Below, piece after piece: positions 1-9,941 of a stretch of DNA of 64,000 nucleotides. Below the pieces are notes generated by a model that worked only from the letters and a program-made list of their open reading frames with translations, did not search any database and was not told the DNA's origin. The stretch spans positions 26,393 to 90,392 of the forward strand of contig DATAWG010000099.1 of NCBI GenBank assembly GCA_036267355.1. The letters are read 5' to 3'. How positions within the stretch are numbered: position 1 is the first letter of the stretch; each line of letters opens with the position of its first letter. The DNA is from Pirellulales bacterium (GTDB lineage Bacteria; Planctomycetota; Planctomycetia; Pirellulales; DATAWG01). Both the position numbers and the translations under genes were made by a program.

Positions 1-1983
1 CAGCTCAACCTCGTCGTATTTGCAGAGGATCGAACGCGCGATTTTGACCTTCTCGTTCATCTCATCCAGCGAGGTCGTGACGGGGAAGTCGCCGCGAATC
101 CACAGATTTCCTTCCTCCAACTCGGGCATGAACTCCTGGCCGAGAAAGTGGAGGGAGCCGATGGTGAGCACGATCAGTGCCCCCACGCAGGCCAGGAATG
201 CCGTGCGGTAGCGCAAACAGGCATCGACGAACGCGACGGCGCCGCGCTTCAAGCCGCGCACGAGCAGATTGTCGCGCGCCGGCTTGATCTTCTTAAACAG
301 AATCATGCACAAAACCGGCGAGAGCGTGACGGCCAGCAACAGCGCCCCAGCCAGGGCGAAGGCATACGTGTCGGCCATCGGGCCAAAGAGCTGTCCCTCC
401 GGTCCCTGCATCGTGAACAGCGGCAACAGCGCGCAAACCAGAATCAGCGTGGAGAACAAAAGGCTCCGCTGCACTTCGCCGGCCGCCCGAACGATCCGCT
501 GTCGCAACGGCAACTCGGCATGCTCGCCCGTGCTGATAAAACGATAGATATTCTCGACCATGATCACCGTCGAATCGACGATGATCCCGAAATCGACCGC
601 TCCGATCGACAGCAAGTTCGCCGACTTTCCGCGCAAATACAGCACCGAAAATGCGAACAGCAGGGCCAACGGGATATTGATCGCCACGATCAGCGCCGCC
701 CGCACATTGCTAAGAAACATGAGCAAGATCGCGCTGACGAGAATCATGCCGATCGTCAGATTCTCGTTGACCGTCTCGCGCGTGACATTGGTCAGCTCGG
801 TGCGATCGTAGTAGGGCTCGATTTTCACGCCGGGCAGAAGCCGGCCCGAGCCGGGCTGATTCAATTCCGCCACTTTGGCTTCCACGTCGCGCAAGGCCGG
901 CAACGATTGCTCGTCTTTTCGCAACAGCACGATGCCTTCGACGGCGTCGTCGTTCGCGTCCCAAACGCGTTTGCCACCCACGCGTTTCTCTTTGCCATTT
1001 GCATCCTTGGCTGGCCGATCGGCGGCGACGCGTCCGAGCCGCGTTTGGTGGCCGACGATCACGCCGCGATCGGCGAGCGGATATCCGGCCGGGACACGCC
1101 CACCATCGACCACGTCGTCGATATGGACCGACACATTGTTAGTCGCTGCGATGCCGATGTCGCGGATTTCTCGCAGCCGGCGATCTTCTTCGTCGCGAAG
1201 ATAGTTTCGCGCGGCCACGGGGTCTTTCATCCCCAGCACGTTTTGCACCGGATCTTCGCCGCCGCCGATCAAGCCCAGGCTGCGCACGACCTGCACCGCC
1301 GGCCCTTGCTTCACGTAGTCGCCGCCGACGTTGGCGTTGCAACCGGAAATCGCGTTTTGCAATTGGTTGACCGTGATGCCGTAACGCGCCATGAGATCGG
1401 GGTCGGGCTGAATTTCATAGCGTTTCAAGGTGCCGCCGAAGCTGGCCACGTCGCCGATGCGGTCCACGCGGCGAAATTGCCGTTCGAGCGTCCAATCCTC
1501 GAGGGCCTTCAGGTCGTTGAGGCTATAGATCGGCCGGCCGGCGGCATCCTTCGGATTCGAAAGCGTGTAGCGATAGATTTCGCCGGTGGGCGTCTCCGGG
1601 GAAATGACGGGCGTCACGCCGTTCGGCAACTGGGCGTATCGCAGGCGATTCAGCACTTCCTGCTTGGCCGCGCTGAATTCCGTGTTGTAGTTGAATTGGC
1701 AGCGCAGATGCCCCAATTGAAACAGCGATTGGCTGCGCGTGTAAGCCAGCCCCGCCATGCCCGCCAGCGCATCTTCCAAGGGGATGTTCACCAGCCGTTC
1801 AACTTCTTCGGCCGAGGCGCCGGGATACTGCGCAACCACTTCGATGATCGCCGGCGCAGGGTCGGGATAGGCTTCGACATTGACGTGGAAGAATGCATAA
1901 AGCCCACCGGCCAGCAGGCTCAACGCCATGAGGAGCACGACGGCCCGGCTTCCCGTGGCCCAATCGATTAGTTTACGGACCAT
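1..1983 (-). CDS. CzcA-type heavy-metal RND efflux pump, N-terminal 661 residues (partial)
   Basis: Inner-membrane proton-driven efflux pump of the heavy-metal (HME) RND family, expected to work in a tripartite complex with the adaptor encoded just upstream at 2156-3577. The frame starts at ATG 1983 (MVRKLIDWATGSRAVVLLMA, first membrane helix) and stays open to base 1, so roughly the last third of a usual ~1040-residue pump lies outside the window. The periplasmic porter segment follows the first helix (NVEAYPDPAP, QYPGASAEEVE). A central helix near residues 464-478 reads DFGIIVDSTVIMVEN, which keeps the D, D and E of the CzcA transport motif (D402, D408 and E415 in CzcA). This favours divalent-metal export over drug export, although the metal cannot be named. 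Adaptor-then-pump is the standard gene order. Confidence 0.93.
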   Translation of the reverse strand, partial: MVRKLIDWATGSRAVVLLMALSLLAGGLYAFFHVNVEAYPDPAPAIIEVVAQYPGASAEEVERLVNIPLEDALAGMAGLAYTRSQSLFQLGHLRCQFNYNTEFSAAKQEVLNRLRYAQLPNGVTPVISPETPTGEIYRYTLSNPKDAAGRPIYSLNDLKALEDWTLERQFRRVDRIGDVASFGGTLKRYEIQPDPDLMARYGITVNQLQNAISGCNANVGGDYVKQGPAVQVVRSLGLIGGGEDPVQNVLGMKDPVAARNYLRDEEDRRLREIRDIGIAATNNVSVHIDDVVDGGRVPAGYPLADRGVIVGHQTRLGRVAADRPAKDANGKEKRVGGKRVWDANDDAVEGIVLLRKDEQSLPALRDVEAKVAELNQPGSGRLLPGVKIEPYYDRTELTNVTRETVNENLTIGMILVSAILLMFLSNVRAALIVAINIPLALLFAFSVLYLRGKSANLLSIGAVDFGIIVDSTVIMVENIYRFISTGEHAELPLRQRIVRAAGEVQRSLLFSTLILVCALLPLFTMQGPEGQLFGPMADTYAFALAGALLLAVTLSPVLCMILFKKIKPARDNLLVRGLKRGAVAFVDACLRYRTAFLACVGALIVLTIGSLHFLGQEFMPELEEGNLWIRGDFPVTTSLDEMNEKVKIARSILCKYDEVEL

Positions 1984-2060
1984 GATGAACGACCTCTGGC
2001 GGCAAACGACTCAAACGGCTTCATGAAACCAAGTGCCCACGAGCACCGCGGCGCGGGTGC

Positions 2061-2106
2061 CATGCCCACGGCTTTGCCCGGGCAAGCGTGCGCCGGCCAT
2101 GCCCAC
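2061..2106. repeat. Short direct repeat CATGCCCAC between adaptor and pump genes
   Basis: The 172-bp spacer between the adaptor stop and the pump start holds CATGCCCAC at 2061-2069 and again at 2098-2106, separated by a GC-rich, partly self-complementary stretch. It interrupts what would otherwise be a tight two-gene operon. No function is evident. Confidence 0.4.
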
Positions 2107-2155
2107 TCAGAGCAACGGGCATCGCACCCCGAGCCCACCCGGTGCGTCCGCGTTC

Positions 2156-3577
2156 TTAGTTTTGCGACGCGGTCTTCGCTGCCGCCTCGGCCCGCAGGTC
2201 TTGTAGTGCGGCCGACAACTGCAACACACCATCGACCATCACGTTCTCGTGCGGCTCGAGCGGTTTGATGCCCCGCTGTTGCTGCTCTTGCGATGGAGTT
2301 TTCACGATTCCCAAGAACTTTTCGGTCCCATGCCCGGCAAGCGCCACAGGGCGCTCCTCGAATTGCCAATCCTGGTCTTTCCCGTGCCGCACAAAGACCG
2401 TCGCTCCGCCTCCGTTTTCGACGACCGCGGCGGCCGGCACCGACACCAGATTTTTCGGCGCCGGCAGCGAGACCGTGGCGGTGACGAATTGCCCGATCAA
2501 CAGCCTGTCGTCGGGATTGTCGATCCAGCCGAGCACCTGGCCCGTGTGCTGGCTCGGATCGATGATGCGGCCGATCTGGTCGAAGCTGAACTGGCCCGAA
2601 AGTGGTTTGCGGTTGGCATCCGCGCCGATCTGAATCGTCCACTTCCGCTCTTCCGGCTTCAGTTCCTGTAGCGCGGGCAAATCCTCTTCATACACCTGGC
2701 ATAGCACACGGAGCCGATTCAGATTGGCCACCTTGATGACATCGAGCGTGGTGTCGATGATGTCGCCGACGCCCGTGTTCATTTCCACGACGACCCCCGA
2801 AATCGGCGACCGCACTTCGACGCGCGACCAGTCGCGCTGTGCCTTTGGGCTGCTGGCCGTCAGACCCGCGCCGATTGCATCGGCCTCTTTTTCGAGAGCT
2901 TGAATTTCTTCATCCGTCAGCCGCCACGAGCGGAGCGTTCGTTCGGCTCGGCTGCGGGCGATCCAATCGGATTGCCGGGTGTATTCCGCCTGCCGGACGG
3001 TTTGATCGGGCGTGGCCCCTTTTTGGGCCAGGTCGCGGAGGCGGGCGAGCGTTTCATCGTCGAGCCGGAGGTGCAGAATCGCATCCACGAATTCGCTCTT
3101 CTTTTCGCCCAAATCCTTGCACCAAACCACCGCAATAAGTTGCTCCTTCTCGACCCGATCGCCGAATCGGATCGGCTGCGACTTCGGATTGCCCGGGTCC
3201 GAGGGTCCCATTTCCATGATTTCACCAGGGAATCGCGAATGGACTCGGGCCATATTGCTGGGATCGACCATCAGCGTGCCATCGAGCTTCAGCGTCCGTG
3301 GCGAAGAATACGGCTCGACCTCAGCCGTTTTCACCCCCAGGCGCAGCACCATCTCGGCAGGCATTTTCACGATCGGCGGTTGAACACTCGTTAGCTGTAA
3401 TCCCGAGCTATCCGGCGGATCGCCTGCAGACGCTCCGGCATCTTTCTTCTCCAGGGCGCCCGGCAACAACCGCACCGCGACGACGATCAGCACGACGACT
3501 GCAATCGATCCGGCAATCCAGCGCCATTTGGCGCCCCGTCGGCTTGTCGCCGGGGATGTTTCTTCTGATGCAGACAT
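2156..3577 (-). CDS. RND efflux periplasmic adaptor (CusB/CzcB-like membrane fusion protein)
   Basis: A 473-residue membrane-fusion protein linking the RND pump at 1-1983 to an outer-membrane channel. After a short basic N-terminus there is one membrane anchor at about residues 20-40 (WIAGSIAVVVLIVVAVRLL). A split barrel-sandwich (lipoyl-like) domain follows: first half VHSRFPGEIMEMGPS, second half VEVRSPISGVVVEMN. The halves flank an alpha-helical hairpin (LRDLAQKGATPDQTVRQAEY and following). The beta-barrel region includes VANLNRLRVLCQVYEEDLPA. These are typical of HlyD_D23/CusB-like proteins. No N-terminal His/Met metal-binding tail like that of CusB is seen. The pump gene follows after 172 bp and is probably cotranscribed. 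No outer-membrane factor gene is in view; it may lie beyond the left edge. Confidence 0.9.
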   Translation of the reverse strand: MSASEETSPATSRRGAKWRWIAGSIAVVVLIVVAVRLLPGALEKKDAGASAGDPPDSSGLQLTSVQPPIVKMPAEMVLRLGVKTAEVEPYSSPRTLKLDGTLMVDPSNMARVHSRFPGEIMEMGPSDPGNPKSQPIRFGDRVEKEQLIAVVWCKDLGEKKSEFVDAILHLRLDDETLARLRDLAQKGATPDQTVRQAEYTRQSDWIARSRAERTLRSWRLTDEEIQALEKEADAIGAGLTASSPKAQRDWSRVEVRSPISGVVVEMNTGVGDIIDTTLDVIKVANLNRLRVLCQVYEEDLPALQELKPEERKWTIQIGADANRKPLSGQFSFDQIGRIIDPSQHTGQVLGWIDNPDDRLLIGQFVTATVSLPAPKNLVSVPAAAVVENGGGATVFVRHGKDQDWQFEERPVALAGHGTEKFLGIVKTPSQEQQQRGIKPLEPHENVMVDGVLQLSAALQDLRAEAAAKTASQN

Positions 3578-4380
3578 GATGCTTTATCCGTAAAAAGCTA
3601 CAAAATCATCGTTCGCAGGCAGGTCATGATTCGTCGCAAAAGCTGGATTTTGCTCTCAAAAGATAGGTCATCGCACATACCGCGAATCTGCGAAGGAGCG
3701 GGCGTCGCAGCCGAATCGCTTGGCCCGAAAGGATCGAAGCCGGCAAGCCTTCGCAGCGCACACTGACCCCAGCCGCGGCATCTTCGATGCAATCTTGTGC
3801 CGGAACAATCCTTGCGCTTTGTCTGACCGGCAAGGAAGACATTTGCCTGCGCTTGGAGTCGGGCCACTCTTTGGCCGACCATCGGACCACAACCGTAACA
3901 TTACGGCACACGCAAAGAGATGGTTCGCTGCGTAGGATGTGCCGCGACAGGGTTTTAGCTTGCCACTGCGGAGTTGGTCAATCTTCGGCGTTGTGCCCGC
4001 TGCCGCAGAGCGCTGCCGCCTGGCACTTTGAGAGGCTCGGACAATGCAAAATGCCCGAATTTGATGCCGCTCTTTATTACCGTCGGCCCGAGCGGCAAGA
4101 GCGGATTGCCGGTTTCGCCCGGTTTGATCATCGATCGCGGAAACTGGAAATAGAGGTTGGGTAGCCCGACCGCAGCCCAATGAATCGGCGCTTTGCCGGC
4201 AGCGGCGTTTAGGCGCGGCGCCGCATCATTCGGAGCAGCATCGCCGGTTTCCAAGCAACTGGCCCGTCACGCTGCTGATTGAATCCGCAGCGATCGCTGC
4301 TTGGATGCCGCCGTTGTCGTGGCACGCACGTTGGGCACTCCGGGCAACGCAAAAATGCCCGAACCTTTCGGGTGCCCCTT
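3578..4380. other. Intergenic stretch of about 800 bp, mostly without recognisable genes
   Basis: No convincing gene is seen between the adaptor start and the stop of the zinc-ribbon protein gene. Short open frames on both strands show no family motif or ribosome site. The part nearest 4381 holds a decayed copy of the neighbouring gene's tail (see 4041-4230). The rest, 3578-4040, shows nothing recognisable. Confidence 0.6.
4041..4230 (-). pseudogene. Decayed partial duplicate of the 3' end of the neighbouring gene (4381-6195)
   Basis: Read on the minus strand, this stretch still encodes KAPIHWAAVGLPNLYF followed by FPRSMIKPGETGNPLLPLG. In the intact gene the matching pieces are KAPIHWAAV (about 4889-4924) and LPDDLYFQIPRSMIKPGETG (4384-4470), which lie about 420 bp apart. 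The copy is therefore the gene tail plus some 3' flank (4041-4060 resembles 4338-4358), with an internal deletion that joins the two blocks. The copied frame has no start of its own and no proper domain, so it is a remnant of a local duplication, not a working gene. Confidence 0.75.
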
Positions 4381-6195
4381 TTACGGCGGCCCCAGCGGCA
4401 AGAGCGGATTGCCGGTTTCACCCGGTTTGATCATCGATCGCGGGATCTGGAAATAGAGGTCGTCGGGCAGTCCGACGGGCTTGCCCGACAGCTTTAGCCG
4501 GACGTATTGCGTACCTTCGGGCGGCAACTGGAAGACGATCACATCTTCGTTGGATTCGCTGATATCGATTTTCGCTGCCGGATGGCTGTCGATCACACTG
4601 GGCGATTCGCCTGGCGGCGTGTATTTGCTCAAATCGAACCGTTTGATTTCCGCTCCCTGGTCGTCGGTGAGCGTGGCGTCGGCGTCGGGAAGCGTGATCC
4701 AACCCTTATAGTCGATGACGCCGGCGGTTTGATGATTCTCCACCTTCACGGAGATGTGCAAGACCGGAAAGGTAGTTTCTTTACCGTCGAGCAACGCATT
4801 GCCGCCAAGGCGATAAAACAGCGGGCCGGTGACGGCCTTGGTCACCGTGACTTTGATGTCGTCGTTGCCCTGCGCTTCGTTTTGATCGACCGCCGCCCAA
4901 TGGATCGGCGCTTTGACGGCAGCTTTCGCCTGACTCGAATCCTCCCCGCCTGGCGTTGCACTCGGCGAAGAACCATTATCCCCGGCCGGCAAAGCGCCCG
5001 GAGCAGCATCGGCGGCGACTATTTTGTCGGGATTCGCCGGATCCTGCAGCCGTAGCGTAACAGGCCCGGCGACACGGGCGTTGCCCGCAGCAATCGGATT
5101 GCTGTGTCCGTCGGCCGTCGATGCCAGACGATCGGCCCGCTTGGCAGGATCGCGCGCCGCGCCGCGAATAGCCGCAGCGGCAAAACTGGCCGGGTTTCGC
5201 GCATCAGCAACCGCGCCCGCGACGGCGGCTTTCACCGCGGCGACGGCAAAGTGCCTGGCGTCACCGCTCCCGGCCTCGCTTGAATCGCCGCCGTCGGTTG
5301 AGGGTCCTGGCGGGACCGCGGCACTTGGCGCCGCTTTTGCAATCATCTTCTGCGGCGCTGCGCGGAACGTGAAGAATCCCCCGACACCCATCGCCGCGAC
5401 GCTAATTGCTGCGCCGGCCAAAGCCAGCCCCATTGATGCATCGCGCCGGGATGCACTCTGAGCGACGCTGTAAATTCCAAGCGCGAGCCCGGCAACTCCG
5501 AGCGCCACTCCAGCGTAGGGAATTGCGAACAGCGCCAAGCCGATCACACCTACGCCGATCGCGGCGATGCTGAACATGCGGATGTTTCCAACCGCCGCCG
5601 ACCGCCGCGCATTTCCCTTGCCCGCCATGGATTTTGCGCCGTTCTTTGCCGAACGATTCGTCGCGGCATGGCGGGGAGTTGGTTTCGGTGAATCCGAGAA
5701 ACCCAAATCTGGCATTCGGGCGTTTGGAACACTCGCCCCATTCGAGGCGGTTCCAAGCAATTCATCGAGCGATAGCGGTTTGGAGTCTGGCGGAGTAGCG
5801 GCAATCGTGGGCGGAGCCAAAGGAGGCGGGACCGGAGGCGCCGCCGGAGGTGTCGGCTGCATCCGCCCGACCGGTGGTGTTGCAGCGACCGCGGTCCCCG
5901 CCCGACGAGACACGCTGGGCGAGACCACGGGAGGAGGAACCGCCGCTTGCCCGAGCGGCGGAGCCGCGGCTGGCCCGAGCGGCGGAGCCGCGGCTGGCCC
6001 GGGCGGCGGAGCCGTCGCTGGCTTCGGCGACGGAGGGGGCACGGCGCTCTGTTTTGCCTCAGGTGGAGCTCCCGTCGCAGAACTCCGAGGCACTTCCAGC
6101 ACTTTGCCGCAACCGGGACACTTTGCTGCCCGACCCGCGGACGATTCATGTGCCTGAATCAGCATCCCACATTCGAGACAATGGAACCGAATCAT
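4381..6195 (-). CDS. Zinc-ribbon, Pro/Ala-rich membrane protein of unknown function
   Basis: A 604-residue protein starting at ATG 6195, chosen because GGAGAAAG lies just upstream and the product then begins directly with the zinc ribbon; an in-frame ATG at 6267 would add 24 residues of low-quality sequence. Cys6, Cys9, Cys26 and Cys29 form two CxxC pairs (FHCLECG, KCPGCGK), a small zinc-ribbon common at planctomycete N-termini. A long Pro/Ala-rich linker follows, with repeated GPAAAPPLG-type units. About three hydrophobic helices lie around residues 200-280 (SIAAIGVGVIGLALFAI, VALGVAGLALGIYSVA, SVAAMGVGGFFTF). The C-terminal ~150 residues form a beta-rich domain (KVTVTKAVTGPLFYR, HISVKVENHQTAG, VIVFQLPPEGTQYVRLKLSG) resembling DUF4352-like immunoglobulin folds. 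Function unknown. Its tail is partly duplicated downstream at 4041-4230. Confidence 0.75.
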   Translation of the reverse strand: MIRFHCLECGMLIQAHESSAGRAAKCPGCGKVLEVPRSSATGAPPEAKQSAVPPPSPKPATAPPPGPAAAPPLGPAAAPPLGQAAVPPPVVSPSVSRRAGTAVAATPPVGRMQPTPPAAPPVPPPLAPPTIAATPPDSKPLSLDELLGTASNGASVPNARMPDLGFSDSPKPTPRHAATNRSAKNGAKSMAGKGNARRSAAVGNIRMFSIAAIGVGVIGLALFAIPYAGVALGVAGLALGIYSVAQSASRRDASMGLALAGAAISVAAMGVGGFFTFRAAPQKMIAKAAPSAAVPPGPSTDGGDSSEAGSGDARHFAVAAVKAAVAGAVADARNPASFAAAAIRGAARDPAKRADRLASTADGHSNPIAAGNARVAGPVTLRLQDPANPDKIVAADAAPGALPAGDNGSSPSATPGGEDSSQAKAAVKAPIHWAAVDQNEAQGNDDIKVTVTKAVTGPLFYRLGGNALLDGKETTFPVLHISVKVENHQTAGVIDYKGWITLPDADATLTDDQGAEIKRFDLSKYTPPGESPSVIDSHPAAKIDISESNEDVIVFQLPPEGTQYVRLKLSGKPVGLPDDLYFQIPRSMIKPGETGNPLLPLGPP

Positions 6196-6407
6196 CAACT
6201 TTCTCCAGGCCCCCGCCCGAAAACGCCTTCCGCAGCTCTTCACTCCGCGCACCGCTACCGCTTGCAATCCGAGCGGGCAGTGCAGGATTGAACCCGGCCA
6301 CTGGCCGCCTTGCCACCGGTGGTCCGTGTGCCACTGGCCAGCGCGGTCGGCCAGTGTGAACCGCGAGTTGGCGTCGCGATGCTCCCTCTCTTACCAATCT
6401 CTAACCG

Positions 6408-6499
6408 CCTGTTGAAAAAGGAGGCAGGCGCCTCGCGGCAAAAACGAAACCGCGATAACCGACTGGTCGCTCGGAGCCAGTCCCCTTTTTTTCAACAGG
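6408..6499. repeat. 92-bp inverted-repeat element ending in CCTGTTGAAAAAGG arms
   Basis: The left arm CCTGTTGAAAAAGG (6408-6421) is mirrored by the right arm CCTTTTTTTCAACAGG (6484-6499). The A/T run differs by two bases. Inside, a CTGGTCGCTCGGAGCCAG stretch (6463-6480) is itself partly palindromic. The layout suggests a small non-autonomous palindromic element or a strong hairpin. No coding potential. Confidence 0.6.
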
Positions 6500-6681
6500 C
6501 CCCAACCGCGGCAATACATTCAAACGCCGAAATTTGGGGATGAACTACTGCCATCGCTCAATTATGATTTTGTGCAATTCGGACAATAAGAGCAAGCACG
6601 GCGGCTGCCACTTATGCGAGAATCGCTAGCCGGGGGGGCCTTTCCCGCTCGCTCTAGCATTTATCACATGCACATCAGCGG

Positions 6682-6800
6682 TTAGGCTCGGCCGAAAACG
6701 AACTTCCACGAACTTCCACAGACCCCTCTCCCTTGCGGGGGCTTGCGGGAAAGGCAGGGTGGGGTTCAAAAGCGGAAGTTATTTTTCGGCCCAGCCTTAG
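6682..6800 (+). repeat. Palindromic intergenic repeat, family A copy 1
   Basis: Starts TTAGGCTCGGCCGAAAACG and ends GTTATTTTTCGGCCCAGCC then TTAG, so the ends are inverted copies of each other. The core has the CCCCTCTCCCTTGCGGG and GGCAGGGTGGGGTTC blocks shared with copies at 31043, 32417, 38935 and 54565. This copy also repeats AACTTCCACG internally. It lies immediately upstream of the phosphofructokinase ribosome site. Confidence 0.8.
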
Positions 6801-6818
6801 GCAATCAGGAGCACCGTA

Positions 6819-8129
<1,311 letters not shown>

Positions 8130-8269
8130 GCGGTGTTCAATAGTTGGCGGGGCGAGTCGCCAATGGAGCAGTCGTTGCAAGACTTGCTCGCCAACGGCGG
8201 CGGCAAGGTGGGCAAGCTTTGCGGCCCGCGCCTGAATTGGCCGCGCTGCGTCTGGCACCGGCATACCGC

Positions 8270-8275
8270 TATAAT
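8270..8275 (+). promoter_or_regulatory. Candidate -10 box TATAAT upstream of the Gly-rich TPR protein
   Basis: A perfect TATAAT lies 71 bp before the start codon at 8346, in otherwise GC-rich DNA. No good TTGACA-like partner is seen at 16-18 bp spacing, so this is only a possible promoter element. Confidence 0.3.
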
Positions 8276-8345
8276 AGTTCCGATCCGCTCGGCTGGATTT
8301 GCCTTCCGGGCTTGCTCGATCCGTCTTCCCATCGACAGGTGGACC

Positions 8346-9614
8346 ATGTCTCAAAAGCGATCGATCTTTGCAACATCTTTAGTAGCGGCGGCGATTGCGG
8401 CATTTGGCTTCGCGCAGCCGGTGATCGGCGCGGGCAACGGTCAAAGCGGCGGCGGTCAAAGCGGCGGCGGATTCAGCGGAGGTGGAGCTGGAATCGGCGG
8501 TGGACATGCGGGATTCAGCGGCGGTGGATTCAGCGGTGGATTTAGCGGCGGCCATTATTCGGGCGGATTTAGCGCGGGCGGCAGCCGATCGTCGTTCAGC
8601 GGCGGCGGCCATGTCAGTAGCTCATCTCCGACGTTCGCCCCAAACACCAGCGGCCATTTCTCGCCGAACACCTCCGGCGGTTTTGCAAATTCCTCGACGC
8701 ACGCAAGCGTTATTAACAATTCCGCGCAGCAGAGCTACCACCACTGGAACAACGGACAGTATTACGGCAATCATTGGAACTGGAACGGTTATGGCAATCA
8801 CGCGATCTATCCCTATTACTTCGCCTTTGTGCCCTTGTTCTATGGTGGCTACGGCTACTTGTATCCCTACTACAATCCGTACGGCGATCCGTATTCGTAT
8901 TACGCGCTTTACGGCGACCCGGATGTTGGCCTGCCGCCCCTTCCCGCGGCCGTGAATCTTGGTCCGCCGGTCGCGGTGGCGGGAAACGGTCCAGCGAATG
9001 GCGTCCTGCCAAACCCGGCATTAAATGCAGCACCCCCAAATGCAGCGGGCGCGGCTGCCGTGGCCGACGCGGATGATGCCGATGGTTCGGCAGGCGCCGA
9101 ATTCTTCGCCCAGGCCGAGGCCGCCTTCCACGACGGACGCTACCACGATGCGCTGCGCCTGGCGACCCATGCGGCAGTCGAATCGCCGCGAAATCCGAAA
9201 GCCCACGAATTGATGTCGCTCAGTTCATTTGCGCTTGGCGACTATCGGGCTGCGGCAATCGAAGCCCACGCCGCGATCGCGCTGGGCCCGCTTGCCGACT
9301 GGGCGACCGTGTTTGCCTATTATGGCGATCAGGCCCGCTACACGACGCATTTGCGCGCGTTGGAAAAATATTCGCATGAGAATCCGAAATCGGGCGAAGC
9401 GCGCTTCCTTCGCGCTTATCACTACCTGATGACCGGACACGTCGATTCGGCGAAGGAGCAGTTGACCGAGGCATTGAAACTGACTCCGAACGACAAGCTG
9501 GCGGCCGAACTGTTGAAGAAGTACGAAGGCGACGGCGGCGCCGCACCTGCCCTGCCTGCGCCACCCGCTCCTCCAGCCAAACCGTCCGCCGATCCCGACG
9601 GCTTCGACTCCTAA
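8346..9614 (+). CDS. Secreted Gly/Ser-rich protein with C-terminal TPR-like domain
   Basis: A 422-residue product from ATG 8346, chosen because it opens with a clear signal peptide (MSQKRSIFATSLVAAAIAAF, cleavage near Ala-Gly at about residue 29). The frame extends further upstream, but only with non-signal sequence. Residues ~30-110 are Gly/Ser-rich (GGGFSGG-type repeats). A Tyr/Asn/His-rich stretch follows (NNGQYYGNHWNWNG, PYYNPYGDPYSYYALYGDP). The last ~180 residues have helical pairs typical of TPR (FFAQAEAAFHDGRYHDALRL, AKEQLTEALKLTPNDKLAAE) and end in a Pro/Ala tail. It is probably exported and surface- or matrix-associated. Partner unknown. Confidence 0.8.
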   Translation: MSQKRSIFATSLVAAAIAAFGFAQPVIGAGNGQSGGGQSGGGFSGGGAGIGGGHAGFSGGGFSGGFSGGHYSGGFSAGGSRSSFSGGGHVSSSSPTFAPNTSGHFSPNTSGGFANSSTHASVINNSAQQSYHHWNNGQYYGNHWNWNGYGNHAIYPYYFAFVPLFYGGYGYLYPYYNPYGDPYSYYALYGDPDVGLPPLPAAVNLGPPVAVAGNGPANGVLPNPALNAAPPNAAGAAAVADADDADGSAGAEFFAQAEAAFHDGRYHDALRLATHAAVESPRNPKAHELMSLSSFALGDYRAAAIEAHAAIALGPLADWATVFAYYGDQARYTTHLRALEKYSHENPKSGEARFLRAYHYLMTGHVDSAKEQLTEALKLTPNDKLAAELLKKYEGDGGAAPALPAPPAPPAKPSADPDGFDS

Positions 9615-9941
9615 GCCGCGCAAACTAGCGCCCCGCCGCAGCAGCGCCCCGCGTGCTCCCGAAGCCCAGGGAAGGCCTGGAAAGCGTAGACCCCTTGTAG
9701 AATTTCTCTGGGCCTTCCCTGGGCTTGTCCCGGTGTTCGCGCTCCACTGCTTAGCCGGCCAGCCGCCGGGGATTCCTCGCCGCGCCGCTCGCGCTTTTAT
9801 TTGACAGACGCTTTCCCCCCGCGATAACATTGACAACTGGGGAATCGGGGGAAGTCGCCGCCGCCCCAACTTATCTGCGACCCCTTCGCGGTCCCGGAAG
9901 CTGCCAGGGCGTCATTCGAGCCGGAGCAGAGGAATTATTGC
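9615..9941. other. Intergenic region with a long perfect inverted repeat
   Basis: Between the TPR protein stop and the pilM-like start. Aside from the inverted repeat at 9662-9726 nothing is recognised. The last 20 bp provide the AGAGGA ribosome site of the pilM-like gene. The spacer presumably holds the promoter of the pil-like operon. Confidence 0.55.
9662..9726. repeat. 16-bp perfect inverted repeat with 33-bp loop
   Basis: AAGCCCAGGGAAGGCC at 9662-9677 is exactly complementary to GGCCTTCCCTGGGCTT at 9711-9726. It lies about 50 bp after a stop codon, has no T-run, and could be a processing hairpin, a terminator aided by Rho, or a mobile-repeat remnant. Confidence 0.7.

Larger units (their letters stand above)
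6196..6818. other. Intergenic region between divergent genes, filled by two repeat elements
   Basis: This 620-bp divergent spacer has no supportable gene. It carries an inverted-repeat element at 6408-6499 and a family A palindromic repeat at 6682-6800 that ends 18 bp before the phosphofructokinase start. It must also hold promoters for both flanking genes, but no clear -35/-10 pair stands out. Confidence 0.6.

Noticed and set aside
148-1971. 607-residue open frame opposite the RND pump gene
   Set aside because: It is the antisense of a clearly conserved pump; the translation is His/Arg/Asp-rich with no motif. High GC content leaves long antisense frames open.
3668-4180. 170-residue minus-strand frame downstream of the zinc-ribbon gene
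   Set aside because: It runs out of frame through the decayed tail duplicate, has no ribosome site and no family motif.
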